Shown: in pieces, positions 7,769-15,951 of the stretch
Numbering within the stretch: position 1 is the stretch's first letter
Layout: each line of letters starts with the position of its first letter
Source of the DNA: Verrucomicrobiales bacterium
GTDB lineage: Bacteria; Verrucomicrobiota; Verrucomicrobiia; Limisphaerales; Palsa-1400
DNA length: 33,307 nucleotides
NCBI GenBank assembly: GCA_003138485.1
Contig: PLGF01000044.1
Coordinates: 1 to 33,307 of the forward strand
Direction: 5' to 3'
The notes under the pieces: model-generated
Databases searched by the model: none
The model's input: the letters and a program-made list of their open reading frames with translations, nothing else
Told to the model about the DNA's origin: nothing
Translations under genes and position numbers: made by a program

Positions 7769-8311
7769 ATGAAGATTAACTTATTGAGCTTATTCGCCGC
7801 GACGATTCTCGTAACTATGTCCAACCTTTCATCCGCCCTGGCACAAACATCATCAACCCCCAAAGTCGGGGACGCGGCCCCGCTGGTCGAAGGGAAAAAC
7901 CAGGACGGCAAGTCTTGGAAACTCGCCGACGAAATCGGCAAAAAGGTGGTGTTGCTCTATTTTTATCCGAAGGACGACACCCCAGGCTGCACGAAGGAAG
8001 CATGCGGATTGCGTGACCGCATGGGCGACCTCGCCAAGGACAAGGTGGAGGTCATCGGCGTCAGTTTCGACTCGACTGCAAGCCATCAGGCGTTCATCTC
8101 AAAATACTCCCTCAATTTCCCGCTGCTGGCCGACACGGATGGCAAAATCGCCGACACTTACGGAGTGCGGATGGCTGGCAAAAGCATGGCCCGCCGCGTG
8201 AGCTTTTTGATCGGCCTCGACGGCAAAATCGCGCACGTGACCGATGGCCCTTCCGCCGATGTGCATTTGACTGAGACGCGGGACGCCATCGCCAAACTGA
8301 CAAAGAACTAG
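7769..8311 (+). CDS. Exported thioredoxin-dependent peroxiredoxin, BCP type
   Basis: Reduces hydrogen peroxide and organic hydroperoxides, using thioredoxin-like donors. Residues 1-25 form a signal peptide (Lys at 2, hydrophobic LLSLFAATILVTM, cleavage likely at ALA-Q), so the enzyme should act outside the cytoplasm. The AhpC/TSA domain follows, with peroxidatic Cys74 and resolving Cys79 in DDTPGCTKEAC, the five-residue spacing of bacterioferritin-comigratory proteins. RRVSFLIGLDGKI is the typical end strand. At 180 residues it is full length. Its stop codon directly abuts the broken end of the reverse-strand DUF2339 gene. No strong Shine-Dalgarno site is seen before the ATG. Confidence 0.92.
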   Translation: MKINLLSLFAATILVTMSNLSSALAQTSSTPKVGDAAPLVEGKNQDGKSWKLADEIGKKVVLLYFYPKDDTPGCTKEACGLRDRMGDLAKDKVEVIGVSFDSTASHQAFISKYSLNFPLLADTDGKIADTYGVRMAGKSMARRVSFLIGLDGKIAHVTDGPSADVHLTETRDAIAKLTKN

Positions 8312-9488
8312 CGCCAAAAGCGGAAAAATGTGGATCGCCCCGGCCTGAACCGTCCCATCGCGCCGCCGTTGGAGGAACGCCGGCAGGGCCGAGTGGAGGA
8401 CGGCGAAAATAAAATAAAAAGCCAGCGCGGCATTGAGCAGTTCATTGGTCAGCCATTGTTGCGTCCAAAATCCGAGCAAACCGAAAATGAGTAATCCCGC
8501 GATGGGTTGAACAACGGCCATGGTTTTATCGGCCAGCACCAGCGCCAGAGCGACGAGATCAATGAGAAGCACGAAACCGAACAGCAGCCAGGGACGTTGA
8601 GCCAACGATTGGAAGTTTAAAAACCACAAGGTGAACGCCAAGGCCACGGCCGCCAGACCTATCGTGGAACCGAATATCCAGATTTTTATATCCAGGGCCG
8701 TTTTCTCGACCCTCATCGGACCTTCCCCGTCTGCGGGCTTTCGCGTTTTCGCCCACCAACGTGCCGCAAGATATAGCCCGTTGAAGGCGAGAAGCATGCC
8801 GAGGGGGAGCAGAATCTTGTCGCCTTCAAAATACTTTCCAGAGACGAAGAATTTGCCAGCCCAGCCGATTTGCATGATGGCTGTGCCAATCGCCGCCAGC
8901 GCGGCCAGAAAAAACCAGCGCCGGTGGAGCGCCACCAGGATCAACCCCGTGTCAAGAATGGCGATATATCCAAAAAGGCCCGGCAGATTGTCCTGGCCGG
9001 TGGTCAGCAGCATGGGCGTGAGAAAACCGCCGAGCGTTCCAAGGATGGCCACGACCAAGGCATTCAATCGCACCGCCAGCAGAAAGGCCGTCACCGTGAT
9101 GAGCACCATCATGAGAAAGGTTGGAACAGGCCCGAAAAACTCAAATTTGTAATAGGACCGGCAGGAGAACGTCTCCGCGTAAAGAATGAGCACGCCGGTC
9201 GCGCACAGAGTTTGCGAGAGCGCGGCATAATTCTTGCGCGACAGCAGGCTTAACCGGGACAACCGGAGGCGCGCCAGATATGGGTTGCGGCCCGGATGCC
9301 GGCGCAACCGGATGAACTGATTCCCGTTCCTGCTTCATTCGAGCAATATCCCGCTCAAGAGTGCCGAGGCGGCGGGTCAGTGCTTCGATTCGGTCTTTCG
9401 CTCGGACGGCTCGGACAATCAGCCAAATGGCCAAGGCCACAGGAATTCCGAGAGCCAACACTATAATTAGAGTTGGAATGGAATCCAT
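8312..9488 (-). pseudogene. DUF2339 family membrane protein, broken (internal deletion with frameshift, C terminus lost)
   Basis: Remnant of a multi-spanning membrane protein of unknown function. The true N terminus starts at the ATG at 9488 (MDSIPTLIIVLALGIPVAL, one helix, a coiled coil RIEALTRRLGTLERDIARMK, and a Pro-rich linker to VPVKP). Near 9240-9290 the conserved frame shifts to another frame that resumes at RKNYAALSQTLCATGVLILY. The block of helices that normally lies between is absent, so DNA was deleted there. The second frame continues through many helices (GGFLTPMLLTTGQDN, LFGYIAILDTGLILVALHRRW) to LPAFLQRRR and HIFPLLALVL. It then runs straight into the antisense of the peroxiredoxin gene at its stop codon. 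Intact relatives are roughly twice as long. Family membership is from memory of the sequence pattern. Confidence 0.72.
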
Positions 9489-9670
9489 AAAGCGCCTTTC
9501 AATTCTCCGCCCAATCTGTATCCAGGGGCGCACTCATGCCAAGGCGCAAATGCGCCAGGCATTTCATTTGAAGTTCGGTCGAACTCATCTGCCGAAACAG
9601 TAATACAAAGGCGCCCAAGCCGCGAATTGATAAAACTTGGGCCGGAATCGAAAAAAACGATGAAATGAAG

Positions 9671-9698
9671 TGGTCGGAGCGACAGGATTTGAACCTGC
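9671..9698 (-). other. tRNA-Pro 3'-end fragment (possible attachment-site scar)
   Basis: Read on the reverse strand, these 28 bases are the T arm, acceptor 3' strand, discriminator A and encoded CCA of a tRNA, most like tRNA-Pro (GCAGGTTCAAATCCTG, then TCGCTCCGACCA). No matching 5' acceptor strand (CGGAGCG) or anticodon arm lies in the next 120 bases. Instead two small hairpins occur: GCGGCTCAAAGCCGC (9718-9732) and GCCCTTTGGGC (9736-9746). A lone tRNA 3' end is what site-specific integrases leave as attL or attR, so this is a likely scar of a past island. The remaining bases between 9489 and 9791 show no gene. Confidence 0.6.
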
Positions 9699-9791
9699 GG
9701 AGGCTTGGGGAGGCGGAGCGGCTCAAAGCCGCACGGCCCTTTGGGCGGTCAGTCGAACGCCGAATCCAAATCGATCCTCCCGGCTCTGCCA

Positions 9792-9911
9792 ATGCAATCC
9801 GATGATTCCTGGGTCCCGGAAGAGTTCAAACAGGGCATGGCTGACATCGCCGCCGGCCGCGTCGTGGATTTGGACACCGCGTTGAATGAGCCGTATCCGG
9901 GCGGCCAATGA
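9792..9911 (+). CDS. Small antitoxin-like protein, 39 aa
   Basis: Probable antitoxin partner of the following RelE/ParE-like gene. The short protein MQSDDSWVPEEFKQGMADIAAGRVVDLDTAL...PYPG carries the 'G(x)MADIAAGRVVDLDTAL' pattern common in short antitoxins, in which a helix binds the toxin. The stop overlaps the start of the next gene as ATGA, the classic coupling of such pairs. No separate DNA-binding region is visible, so the gene may be shortened at its 5' end, or of a minimal type. The start at 9792 is the first ATG of the conserved part; there is no clear ribosome site. Confidence 0.5.
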   Translation: MQSDDSWVPEEFKQGMADIAAGRVVDLDTALNEPYPGGQ

Positions 9912-10084
9912 ATTACCGCTTTCGCGCCCCAAAGACCTTTTGGCGGAGTCGGAGCAGGCTGTCAGAAATCCAGCAGCGGGCAGCGCGGCAGGCGTTTGCG
10001 GTTTTCAAGGCCAACCCATTCGATGCGCGCCTGCGGACGCACAAGATTCACAGGCTTTCCGCTCTATACGGCCGCACAATCTAA
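9908..10084 (+). pseudogene. RelE/ParE-like toxin, shortened to 58 aa
   Basis: The frame starts at the ATG of the ATGA overlap with the antitoxin gene and reads MNYRFRAPKTFWRSRSRLSE, AARQAFAVFKANPFDARLR, THKIHRLSALYGRTI, then TAA. This is the first two thirds of a RelE/ParE superfamily ribonuclease or gyrase toxin: the two N-terminal helices, the 'F..NP....L..HKI' turn and the start of the beta sheet. Full toxins (about 85-95 residues) continue with two more strands and the residues that hold the catalytic basic and aromatic side chains. None of the sequence after the stop continues the family in any frame that I can see. It is most likely inactive. The gene is too short for a 60-residue cut-off. 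Confidence 0.55.
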
Positions 10085-10180
10085 GATGTTAATAGTCAGT
10101 TGTTTGCGAACCATTTCGCGCGCGGTTTACTGGGAAAGATTGGGAAAGATTGGGGTTTTGACGGATGCCTTCTTGCAGGG

Positions 10181-10196
10181 CAGACTTGGAAGTCTG
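10181..10196. repeat. Third copy of the TTCCA-loop palindrome (inverted orientation)
   Basis: CAGACT-TGGA-AGTCTG is a perfect 6-bp hairpin whose complement has the loop TCCA, as in the pair at 7414-7455. It lies 105 bases before mreB. A direct repeat TGGGAAAGAT stands twice in a row at 10131-10150 just before it. The 216-bp gap between the toxin remnant and mreB has no other visible feature; the mreB promoter must be in it. Confidence 0.5.
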
Positions 10197-10300
10197 GCTA
10201 AAAAACCTGATCCGCACCCGGGGCCAATTTGTGTTGTCTAATAAACTTGACCGGAAAGAGGGGGGATGCGTAACGTGTGGGTGATGTTTAGGTAACATTC

Positions 10301-11326
10301 ATGTTTGCAACACTAAAGAGCCTCTTTTCCAACGACATCGGAATAGACTTGGGCACGGCCAATTCGCTGGTTTATGTCAGAGACCAGGGCATCGTGCTCC
10401 GCGAGCCTTCCGTCGTGGCCATCGAGGCCGGCACGACCAACGTGCTGGCGGTGGGCGAGGAAGCCAAACGCATGCTGGGACGGACCCCGGGAAATATCGT
10501 GGCCATAAGGCCGATGAAAGACGGCGTGATCGCCGACTTCGAGATCACCGAAGCGATGCTGCGGCATTTCATTCAACGAGTGCATCATCGCAAATTGATC
10601 GCTCCCCGGGTTGTCGTCGCCGTGCCGTCCGGCATTACCGAGGTGGAAAAGCGGGCTGTGAAGGATTCGGCAACTCATGCCGGAGCGCGCGAAGTATATT
10701 TGATCGAGCAACCGATGGCGTCGGCCATCGGGGTCGGTCTTCCTGTCCATGAACCGGCGGGAAACATGATCGTGGATATTGGTGGAGGCACCTGCGAGAT
10801 AGCGATCATTTCCCTGGCTGGAATAGTCTTCAGCCGCAGTTTGCGCGTGGGAGGCGATGAGTTTGACGAGACGATAGTGGCGCACATGAAGCGAGCCTAT
10901 AACCTGATGATTGGCGAACGCACCGCGGAGGAGATCAAGATTCGTATTGGATCGGCCTTTCCGCTGGAGCAGGAATTAACGCTGGAAGTCAAAGGGCGCG
11001 ATTTGAGCGCCGGTTTGCCCAAGACGTTGTCCATTCGCTCGGAAGAAATTCGTGAGGCCTTGAAGGAACCCCTTTCAAGCATTTTGGAAAGTATTCGCAT
11101 TACCCTGGAACGCTGCCCGCCAGAACTGGCGGCCGACTTGGTCGAACGCGGCATTGTGATGGCCGGCGGCGGCGCGCTCTTGCGCGGCATCGACCGCATG
11201 GTCGCCAAGGAAACGGGCCTGCCCGTCCATATAGCCGACGACCCCTTGAGCGCCGTGGCTGAGGGCACGGGGCGCGTCCTCCAGGAACTTGCTTTTCTCA
11301 AACGAGTTGCTTCTTCGCGCGGTTAA
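10301..11326 (+). CDS. mreB: Rod shape-determining protein MreB
   Basis: Bacterial actin homologue that forms filaments under the inner membrane and guides lateral wall synthesis. The actin-fold nucleotide motifs are present: phosphate-1 [14 protein letters not shown] (about residues 13-27), phosphate-2 [15 protein letters not shown] (about 159-173), and the adenosine motif [15 protein letters not shown] (about 287-301). The N terminus [11 protein letters not shown] could be the short membrane-binding amphipathic segment. The 341-residue length is standard. It is first in the mreBCD-mrdA-rodA-rng cluster, with 58 bases before mreC containing a stem-loop. Confidence 0.97.
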   Translation: MFATLKSLFSNDIGIDLGTANSLVYVRDQGIVLREPSVVAIEAGTTNVLAVGEEAKRMLGRTPGNIVAIRPMKDGVIADFEITEAMLRHFIQRVHHRKLIAPRVVVAVPSGITEVEKRAVKDSATHAGAREVYLIEQPMASAIGVGLPVHEPAGNMIVDIGGGTCEIAIISLAGIVFSRSLRVGGDEFDETIVAHMKRAYNLMIGERTAEEIKIRIGSAFPLEQELTLEVKGRDLSAGLPKTLSIRSEEIREALKEPLSSILESIRITLERCPPELAADLVERGIVMAGGGALLRGIDRMVAKETGLPVHIADDPLSAVAEGTGRVLQELAFLKRVASSRG

Positions 11327-11333
11327 TTCCAGT

Positions 11334-11383
11334 TCGCCCTGAAAATTTTTCGCGTCCGCGCCGGCAAAGCGCGGGCAGGGCGA
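11334..11383 (+). promoter_or_regulatory. Two-part stem-loop covering the mreC start region
   Basis: The whole gap between mreB and mreC can fold: an outer stem TCGCCCTG (11334-11341) with CAGGGCGA (11376-11383) and an inner stem CCGCGC (11356-11361) with GCGCGG (11369-11374). The structure ends one base before the mreC ATG at 11385 and would bury any ribosome site. It may lower mreC-mreD translation relative to mreB, or stop part of the transcripts; there is no T-run after it. Seen by eye only. Confidence 0.4.
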
Positions 11384-11384
11384 G

Positions 11385-12191
11385 ATGCTGAAAAAGTCGC
11401 ATTTAATATTTTTGCTGGTGCTGGTGGTGCTGGCCTTGGCGCTGTTGAAGCTGCCGGGCGAGACGATGGGCAAGTTCAAGCTCGCGGTGAGCGGCTTGTT
11501 CCTGCCGCTCTTTGGGCTTACCGGCTCGGCGCATGAATTGCTTGGCGAAGCCCGCGAGGGTCTGACGCCCAAGCGCGAATTGCAGCGCCAGATTGACCAA
11601 CTCCAGCGCCAAGCCCAGGAACAACAACTTCTCCTCTCCCAAGACGCCGCCGTTTGGGCCGAAAACGCCCGGTTGCGCGCGCTGGTCGGCTGGCCGCGCC
11701 AAACCCGATGGAAGCTCAAGCTCGCCCGCGTCATTTCCCGCGACCCGGCCAATTGGTGGCGCAGCCTGGAAATCGACCTCGGCGCCCGCGACGGACTGCG
11801 CACCAACTGTCCCGTTTTGACCGCGGCGGGACTGGTCGGCCGGGTGCAAGGCGTCGGCCAGACCCGCTCCCAGGTAGTCATGTTGGGCGATCCTAATCTG
11901 CGGGTCTCGGCCGTTGTGACCAACAACGGCGAAGTCGGGGTCCTTTTCGCCAATTCCTCAATGCCGCAGGAGGATGGCATGATTGATCTGGACTACCTTT
12001 CGGGAAACAGCCTCGTGGCGCCGGGGCAGAGTGTCGAGACTTCGGGCGACGGCGGTGTCTTTCCACGGGGCATCCCGATTGGGAGAATTGTCGATGTGCG
12101 CTCCAAGGATTACGGGCTGTCGAAGGAAGCGCGCGTCAAGCTGTCGGTCAACTTGGGGGCGCTGGAGGAAGTGATGGTGATGATTCCATGA
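11385..12191 (+). CDS. mreC: Rod shape-determining protein MreC
   Basis: Membrane-anchored scaffold of the elongasome that links MreB to the wall synthases. A single N-terminal membrane helix (about residues 6-22, LIFLLVLVVLALALLKL) is followed by a coiled coil (about 60-95, KRELQRQIDQLQRQAQEQQ) and the two beta-barrel domains typical of MreC, with the family marks ARVISRDPANWWRSLEIDLGARDG and VTAAGLVGRVQGVG. The 268 residues fit the family. The start at 11385 follows the stem-loop directly. The end overlaps mreD by four bases. Confidence 0.95.
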   Translation: MLKKSHLIFLLVLVVLALALLKLPGETMGKFKLAVSGLFLPLFGLTGSAHELLGEAREGLTPKRELQRQIDQLQRQAQEQQLLLSQDAAVWAENARLRALVGWPRQTRWKLKLARVISRDPANWWRSLEIDLGARDGLRTNCPVLTAAGLVGRVQGVGQTRSQVVMLGDPNLRVSAVVTNNGEVGVLFANSSMPQEDGMIDLDYLSGNSLVAPGQSVETSGDGGVFPRGIPIGRIVDVRSKDYGLSKEARVKLSVNLGALEEVMVMIP

Positions 12192-12739
12192 ACTGGCTGC
12201 CCACACTGTTGATCTTGGCGGTGGCGTACCTGGCCGTGTTTCTGGAGGGCTGGTGCGGCCTGCTCCGCTACTGTCTGGGCGCGCAGATAGACTTGCTGCC
12301 GGCACTGATGGTTTATGCCAGTCTGACAAACGGCCTGGCGTCGATCGTGCTGCTGGCTTTTTGCGGAGGGCTTTGGTTCGATTCCCTTTCGCTCAACCCG
12401 CTGGGAGTGAGCGTGCTGCCGCTGTTGGTGACGGGCCTTCTGATTTACCACAGCCGGGAGCTGCTCTTGCGCCGCAGCGTCTTCGCGCAAGTGGTCTTGG
12501 GGATGATGGCGGGCGCGGCGCAGCCGCTGGGGACGCTCTTCCTCTTGCTGAACTTGGGCCGCCTGCCGCTCCTGGGCTGGTTTTCCCTATGGCAATGGAT
12601 CGTCCTGGCCGCGGGCGGGGGCGCGCTGACACCGTTGTGTTTTCAACTTTTCGATCGTCTCCACGACGCATTGGCCTACCAGCCGGTGACGCCGCCGGCC
12701 TTCCGGGCGGACCGGGAGATCAAGAGGGGGCGGCTGTAA
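12188..12739 (+). CDS. mreD: Rod shape-determining protein MreD
   Basis: Small integral membrane partner of MreC. The 183 residues contain about five or six hydrophobic segments (LPTLLILAVAYLAVFLEG, LLPALMVYASLTNGLASIVLLAF, VSVLPLLVTGLLIY, VFAQVVLGMMAGAAQPLGTLFLLL, WIVLAAGGGALTPLCFQLF) and the MreD pattern PALMVYASL near position 40. Assignment rests on size, topology and location between mreC and mrdA. The start overlaps the mreC stop (ATGA); the stop is one base before the PBP2 start. Confidence 0.88.
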   Translation: MNWLPTLLILAVAYLAVFLEGWCGLLRYCLGAQIDLLPALMVYASLTNGLASIVLLAFCGGLWFDSLSLNPLGVSVLPLLVTGLLIYHSRELLLRRSVFAQVVLGMMAGAAQPLGTLFLLLNLGRLPLLGWFSLWQWIVLAAGGGALTPLCFQLFDRLHDALAYQPVTPPAFRADREIKRGRL

Positions 12740-12740
12740 T

Positions 12741-14801
12741 ATGTTCGTCATCGACATACTCCAACAAGAGGGGCGGCGCTTGCAGATCATCGCCGCCTGC
12801 GTGGCGGCCGGCCTTCTGGTCCTTCTAGCCGGCCTCTGGTTTGTGCAGATCGTCAATGCCCAGAGCTTCGCCAACAGCCTCAAAGACCAATCGATCCGCA
12901 CTGTGCGCATTCCCTCCATCCGCGGCAGAATTCTCGACTGTCGCGGCCGGGTGCTGGCCTCCGACCGGCCTCGCTACAACGCCAGCCTTTATCTGGAAGA
13001 CCTTCGGAGCCAGTTTGCCGAAAGCTACAGCAATCTCCTGGCGGCCTACGCGGGCGCGCATCCCGAAGTGATCAGGAAAAAAGGAAGGATCGTTCTGCCC
13101 GCCGGCATGCGGCGCCAGCTCCAATTGCAGGCCGACTGCGAAGTCGTCAGCAACATCACCTGCCGCGTGAGCGGGGAACTGGAGGAGCCGCGCGTGCTCA
13201 ATGCGGCCGCGTTCCTGCGGCATTACACCAATTACCCTTATGTGCCTTTCCAGATTGTCCCGGACCTGACGAACAGGCAGATGGCCATCTTCGCGGAGAA
13301 ATTGTCCGGGCAGCCGGACCTGGAACTGGAGGTCCAGCCGATCCGAGTCTATCCCGGTCTCTCCCTGGCCGCCCATCTCCTGGGTTATGTGCGGCCCATG
13401 GACCCGCTGGACGCCTCGGAAATCTCCTTTACCATGCCGGATTTCGAGGGGAGAAGCGGCGTCGAACTGGTCTTTGACGCGCAATTGCGCGGGCAGGCGG
13501 GCGTCAAGTCCGTGCTCGTCAATAATCAGAACTACCGCCAGCGCGAGGAAATCGAGACCCCCAACCAGCCGGGGAACGACATTTATTTGACAATAAATTT
13601 GAACTTGCAGCGGGCCGCTGAAAAGGCCCTCGCCGAAGCCCAGTCCTCCACCGTCCGGGGCGCTGTCGTCGTCCTGGACCCGCGCAATGGCGACATCCTC
13701 GTCCTGGCCTCGGCCCCGGCGTTTGATCCCAATCGCTTCGTGGGCCTCCTTTCCCAGGAGGAGTATGCCCGCTTGAGCGATCCCAAATTCAAACCGCAAT
13801 TCAACCGCGCCGTGGCGGGCGCATACCCTCCCGGATCGACCTTCAAGATCATCACCAGCATTGCCTGCCTGGAAAGTGGTTTGAACACAAGCGAGGTTTT
13901 CGACAGTCCAGGCGAATTCCGCAGCTCTCCGACGCATGTCATCCGCGACACGGCGGGCGCGGGGTTGTTCGATTTTGAGCGCGCGTTTTTCAGATCCAGC
14001 AACACTTATTTTATTCACTACGGCATGCAAGCCGGCTTGCGGAAAATCCTCGAAGTGGCCAGGCGCTTTCATCTGGGCGAGAAGACCGGCCTGGAAACCA
14101 GACAGGAAGTGGCGGGCGATGTGCCGCGTCCGGAGGAGGCGGGCCAGGGGATTTCGGAGCGCAGCACGCCGGATGTGTGCATCGGACAGGAAATCACCAC
14201 GACGCCGCTCCAAATGGCACTCGTCCTGGGTGTCATTGCCAATGGCGGGACCCTGTTCCATCCGCGCGTTGCCAGCCACTCCAAGTCGCCGGAAACGGAT
14301 GAGACGCGGGAACTGACGCAGCAGGGGCGGGTTCACGATCAGGTTTTCATCGAGCCGGGCCACCTGGAAACGATCCGCCATGCCATGCTGGCTGACACCG
14401 AACATCCGCCCGACAGCACCTCCCTGGGCGGAACCGCCTACCCCTATTTTCATCATTCGGGCGGGGTTCCGTATCTGGACAACTTCCGCGTCGCGGGCAA
14501 GACCGGAACCGCTGAGGTGAAGTCTCCGGGCAGCCCGTATCGGAGAGTCACCTGGTTCGATTCCTACGGCCCTTATGAAGACCCGCGCTACGTCGTGGTG
14601 GTCATGGTCGAGGATGGCGATTTTGGCGGCCCGACTTGCGCGCCGGTGGCGCGGAAGATATACGAAGCGATTCAAAAGGAGGAACGCGGCACCGCGCCCA
14701 AGGCCGGCAACAAAGTGGCGCGCGCGTTTTCGCCCGCCGGTTCCGGCGGCGTCCCGCCGATGCCTGTCAACTATCCAACCGCCGCGCTGGCGCGCAACTG
14801 A
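12741..14801 (+). CDS. mrdA: Penicillin-binding protein 2 (elongasome transpeptidase)
   Basis: Class B penicillin-binding protein that cross-links peptidoglycan for cell elongation with RodA. A membrane helix (about residues 12-33) is followed by the dimerisation/pedestal domain (IRTVRIPSIRGRILDCRGRVLASD) and the transpeptidase domain. The three active-site motifs are SxxK with Ser366 and Lys369 in PPGSTFKII, SxN at 419-421 (SSN), and KTG at 587-589. The 686-residue length is usual. A Pro-rich tail (about 650-686) looks disordered. The start is one base after the mreD stop, and rodA begins one base after this gene's stop. Confidence 0.96.
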   Translation: MFVIDILQQEGRRLQIIAACVAAGLLVLLAGLWFVQIVNAQSFANSLKDQSIRTVRIPSIRGRILDCRGRVLASDRPRYNASLYLEDLRSQFAESYSNLLAAYAGAHPEVIRKKGRIVLPAGMRRQLQLQADCEVVSNITCRVSGELEEPRVLNAAAFLRHYTNYPYVPFQIVPDLTNRQMAIFAEKLSGQPDLELEVQPIRVYPGLSLAAHLLGYVRPMDPLDASEISFTMPDFEGRSGVELVFDAQLRGQAGVKSVLVNNQNYRQREEIETPNQPGNDIYLTINLNLQRAAEKALAEAQSSTVRGAVVVLDPRNGDILVLASAPAFDPNRFVGLLSQEEYARLSDPKFKPQFNRAVAGAYPPGSTFKIITSIACLESGLNTSEVFDSPGEFRSSPTHVIRDTAGAGLFDFERAFFRSSNTYFIHYGMQAGLRKILEVARRFHLGEKTGLETRQEVAGDVPRPEEAGQGISERSTPDVCIGQEITTTPLQMALVLGVIANGGTLFHPRVASHSKSPETDETRELTQQGRVHDQVFIEPGHLETIRHAMLADTEHPPDSTSLGGTAYPYFHHSGGVPYLDNFRVAGKTGTAEVKSPGSPYRRVTWFDSYGPYEDPRYVVVVMVEDGDFGGPTCAPVARKIYEAIQKEERGTAPKAGNKVARAFSPAGSGGVPPMPVNYPTAALARN

Positions 14802-14802
14802 C

Positions 14803-15948
14803 ATGAACGACCCGTCTCTCAACGAAAACAAGGGTCCTTACGATTGGCCGATGTGGTTGGCCGCGGCGGGGCTGATGTTCCTGGGCACGGCGTTCATCTA
14901 CAGCGCCACTTCGGCCGGAGTCCTCCCGCTGGTGTGGTACAAGGAAATCTATCTTCATCAGATTCTGTGGTGCGCGCTGGGATTGGGCGCCGCAGTGGGG
15001 CTGTGTTCCATCGAATACGGTCGCCTGGTGCGCTGGGCGGCGGTGTTTTATTGGGGGGCGATCCTGCTGTTGCTGGCGGTTTTTGTCATCGGGGTCGAGC
15101 ACCATGGAGGGAAACGCTGGATCAATCTGGGGCCTTTCAGCTTGCAGCCGTCGGAATTCGCAAAGGTGGCGTTTATCCTCTGGCTGGGCGGTTATTTGAG
15201 CCGGCCGCGGGAGGAGTTGAGGACGGGCAAAGTGTTTCTGGCGGTGCTGGGATACACCGTCGTGCCGTTTATTTTGGTATTGAGGGAGCCCGACCTGGGG
15301 TCGGCGCTGGTTTTCCTTGCGATCAGCCTGGCCATGATGTTCGCGGCCGGTGTGCCCGGCCCGATGCTGGGCGGGTTGGTGGGAAGCCTGGGTTTGTTGG
15401 TGGTCTTGGCTGTGGCGGCCATTGTTTTCTTGCCGCAGCAAATCAAGATCGTGGAACCGTATCAGAAAACACGCCTGATGACCTACTTCGGACGCGACAA
15501 GAGCCGCGACAAGAACTACCAGGTCAATCAGGCGCTCATTTCCATCGGTTCCGGAGGGTTGACAGGAAAGGGATGGACGCAGGGGACGCAGCATTCGCTG
15601 GGTTTCCTGCCTTCGGCGGGAGCGCACAATGATTTCATTTTCTCGGTCATAGCCGAGGAGGAAGGCTTTGTGGGGAGCGTCGTGGTCCTGGCGCTTTACT
15701 CGGTGCTCTTGTTCAGCGGGATCAATATTGCCAGCCAGGCGCGCGATCACCTGGGTCAATTGCTGGCCGTGGGCGTGGTCACTCTGTTGTTTTGCCACGT
15801 CTTTATCAACATCGGTATGAATATTCGCTTAATGCCCGTGACGGGCATCCCCTTGCCCCTGCTCAGTTATGGCGGGTCCTCGGTGGTATGCTCCCTGATC
15901 GCCATTGGCATTCTGCACAACGTCCACATCTATCGGAGGTCTTATTAA
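14803..15948 (+). CDS. rodA: RodA, SEDS family peptidoglycan glycosyltransferase
   Basis: Multi-spanning SEDS protein that polymerises lipid II in the elongasome with PBP2. About ten membrane segments are visible in 381 residues. Family motifs include GKRWINLGPFSLQPSEFAK, REPDLGSALVFL, GAHNDFIFSVIAEEEG with the conserved acidic residues, NIGMNIRLMPVTGIPLPLLSYGGSS, and the final helix. The ATG at 14803 gives MNDPSLNENKGPYDW; the open frame further upstream only overlaps mrdA. Three bases separate its stop from the RNase gene. Confidence 0.96.
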   Translation: MNDPSLNENKGPYDWPMWLAAAGLMFLGTAFIYSATSAGVLPLVWYKEIYLHQILWCALGLGAAVGLCSIEYGRLVRWAAVFYWGAILLLLAVFVIGVEHHGGKRWINLGPFSLQPSEFAKVAFILWLGGYLSRPREELRTGKVFLAVLGYTVVPFILVLREPDLGSALVFLAISLAMMFAAGVPGPMLGGLVGSLGLLVVLAVAAIVFLPQQIKIVEPYQKTRLMTYFGRDKSRDKNYQVNQALISIGSGGLTGKGWTQGTQHSLGFLPSAGAHNDFIFSVIAEEEGFVGSVVVLALYSVLLFSGINIASQARDHLGQLLAVGVVTLLFCHVFINIGMNIRLMPVTGIPLPLLSYGGSSVVCSLIAIGILHNVHIYRRSY

Positions 15949-15951
15949 ATT

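Noticed and set aside
8099..8311. C-terminal part of the reverse DUF2339 frame
   Set aside because: Below 8312 the frame is only the antisense of the peroxiredoxin gene and has no family resemblance.
9670..9885. Open frame starting MVGATGFEPA
   Set aside because: This start is the well-known translation artefact of a tRNA 3' end; the frame covers the tRNA-Pro fragment and is not a gene.
10242..10290. mreB promoter from TTGACC near 10248
   Set aside because: The -10 position at the right spacing (GTAACG) is poor, so I did not list it.
12825..14831. 668-residue reverse open frame
   Set aside because: It is the antisense of mrdA, long only because of high GC; the forward frame has all PBP2 motifs.
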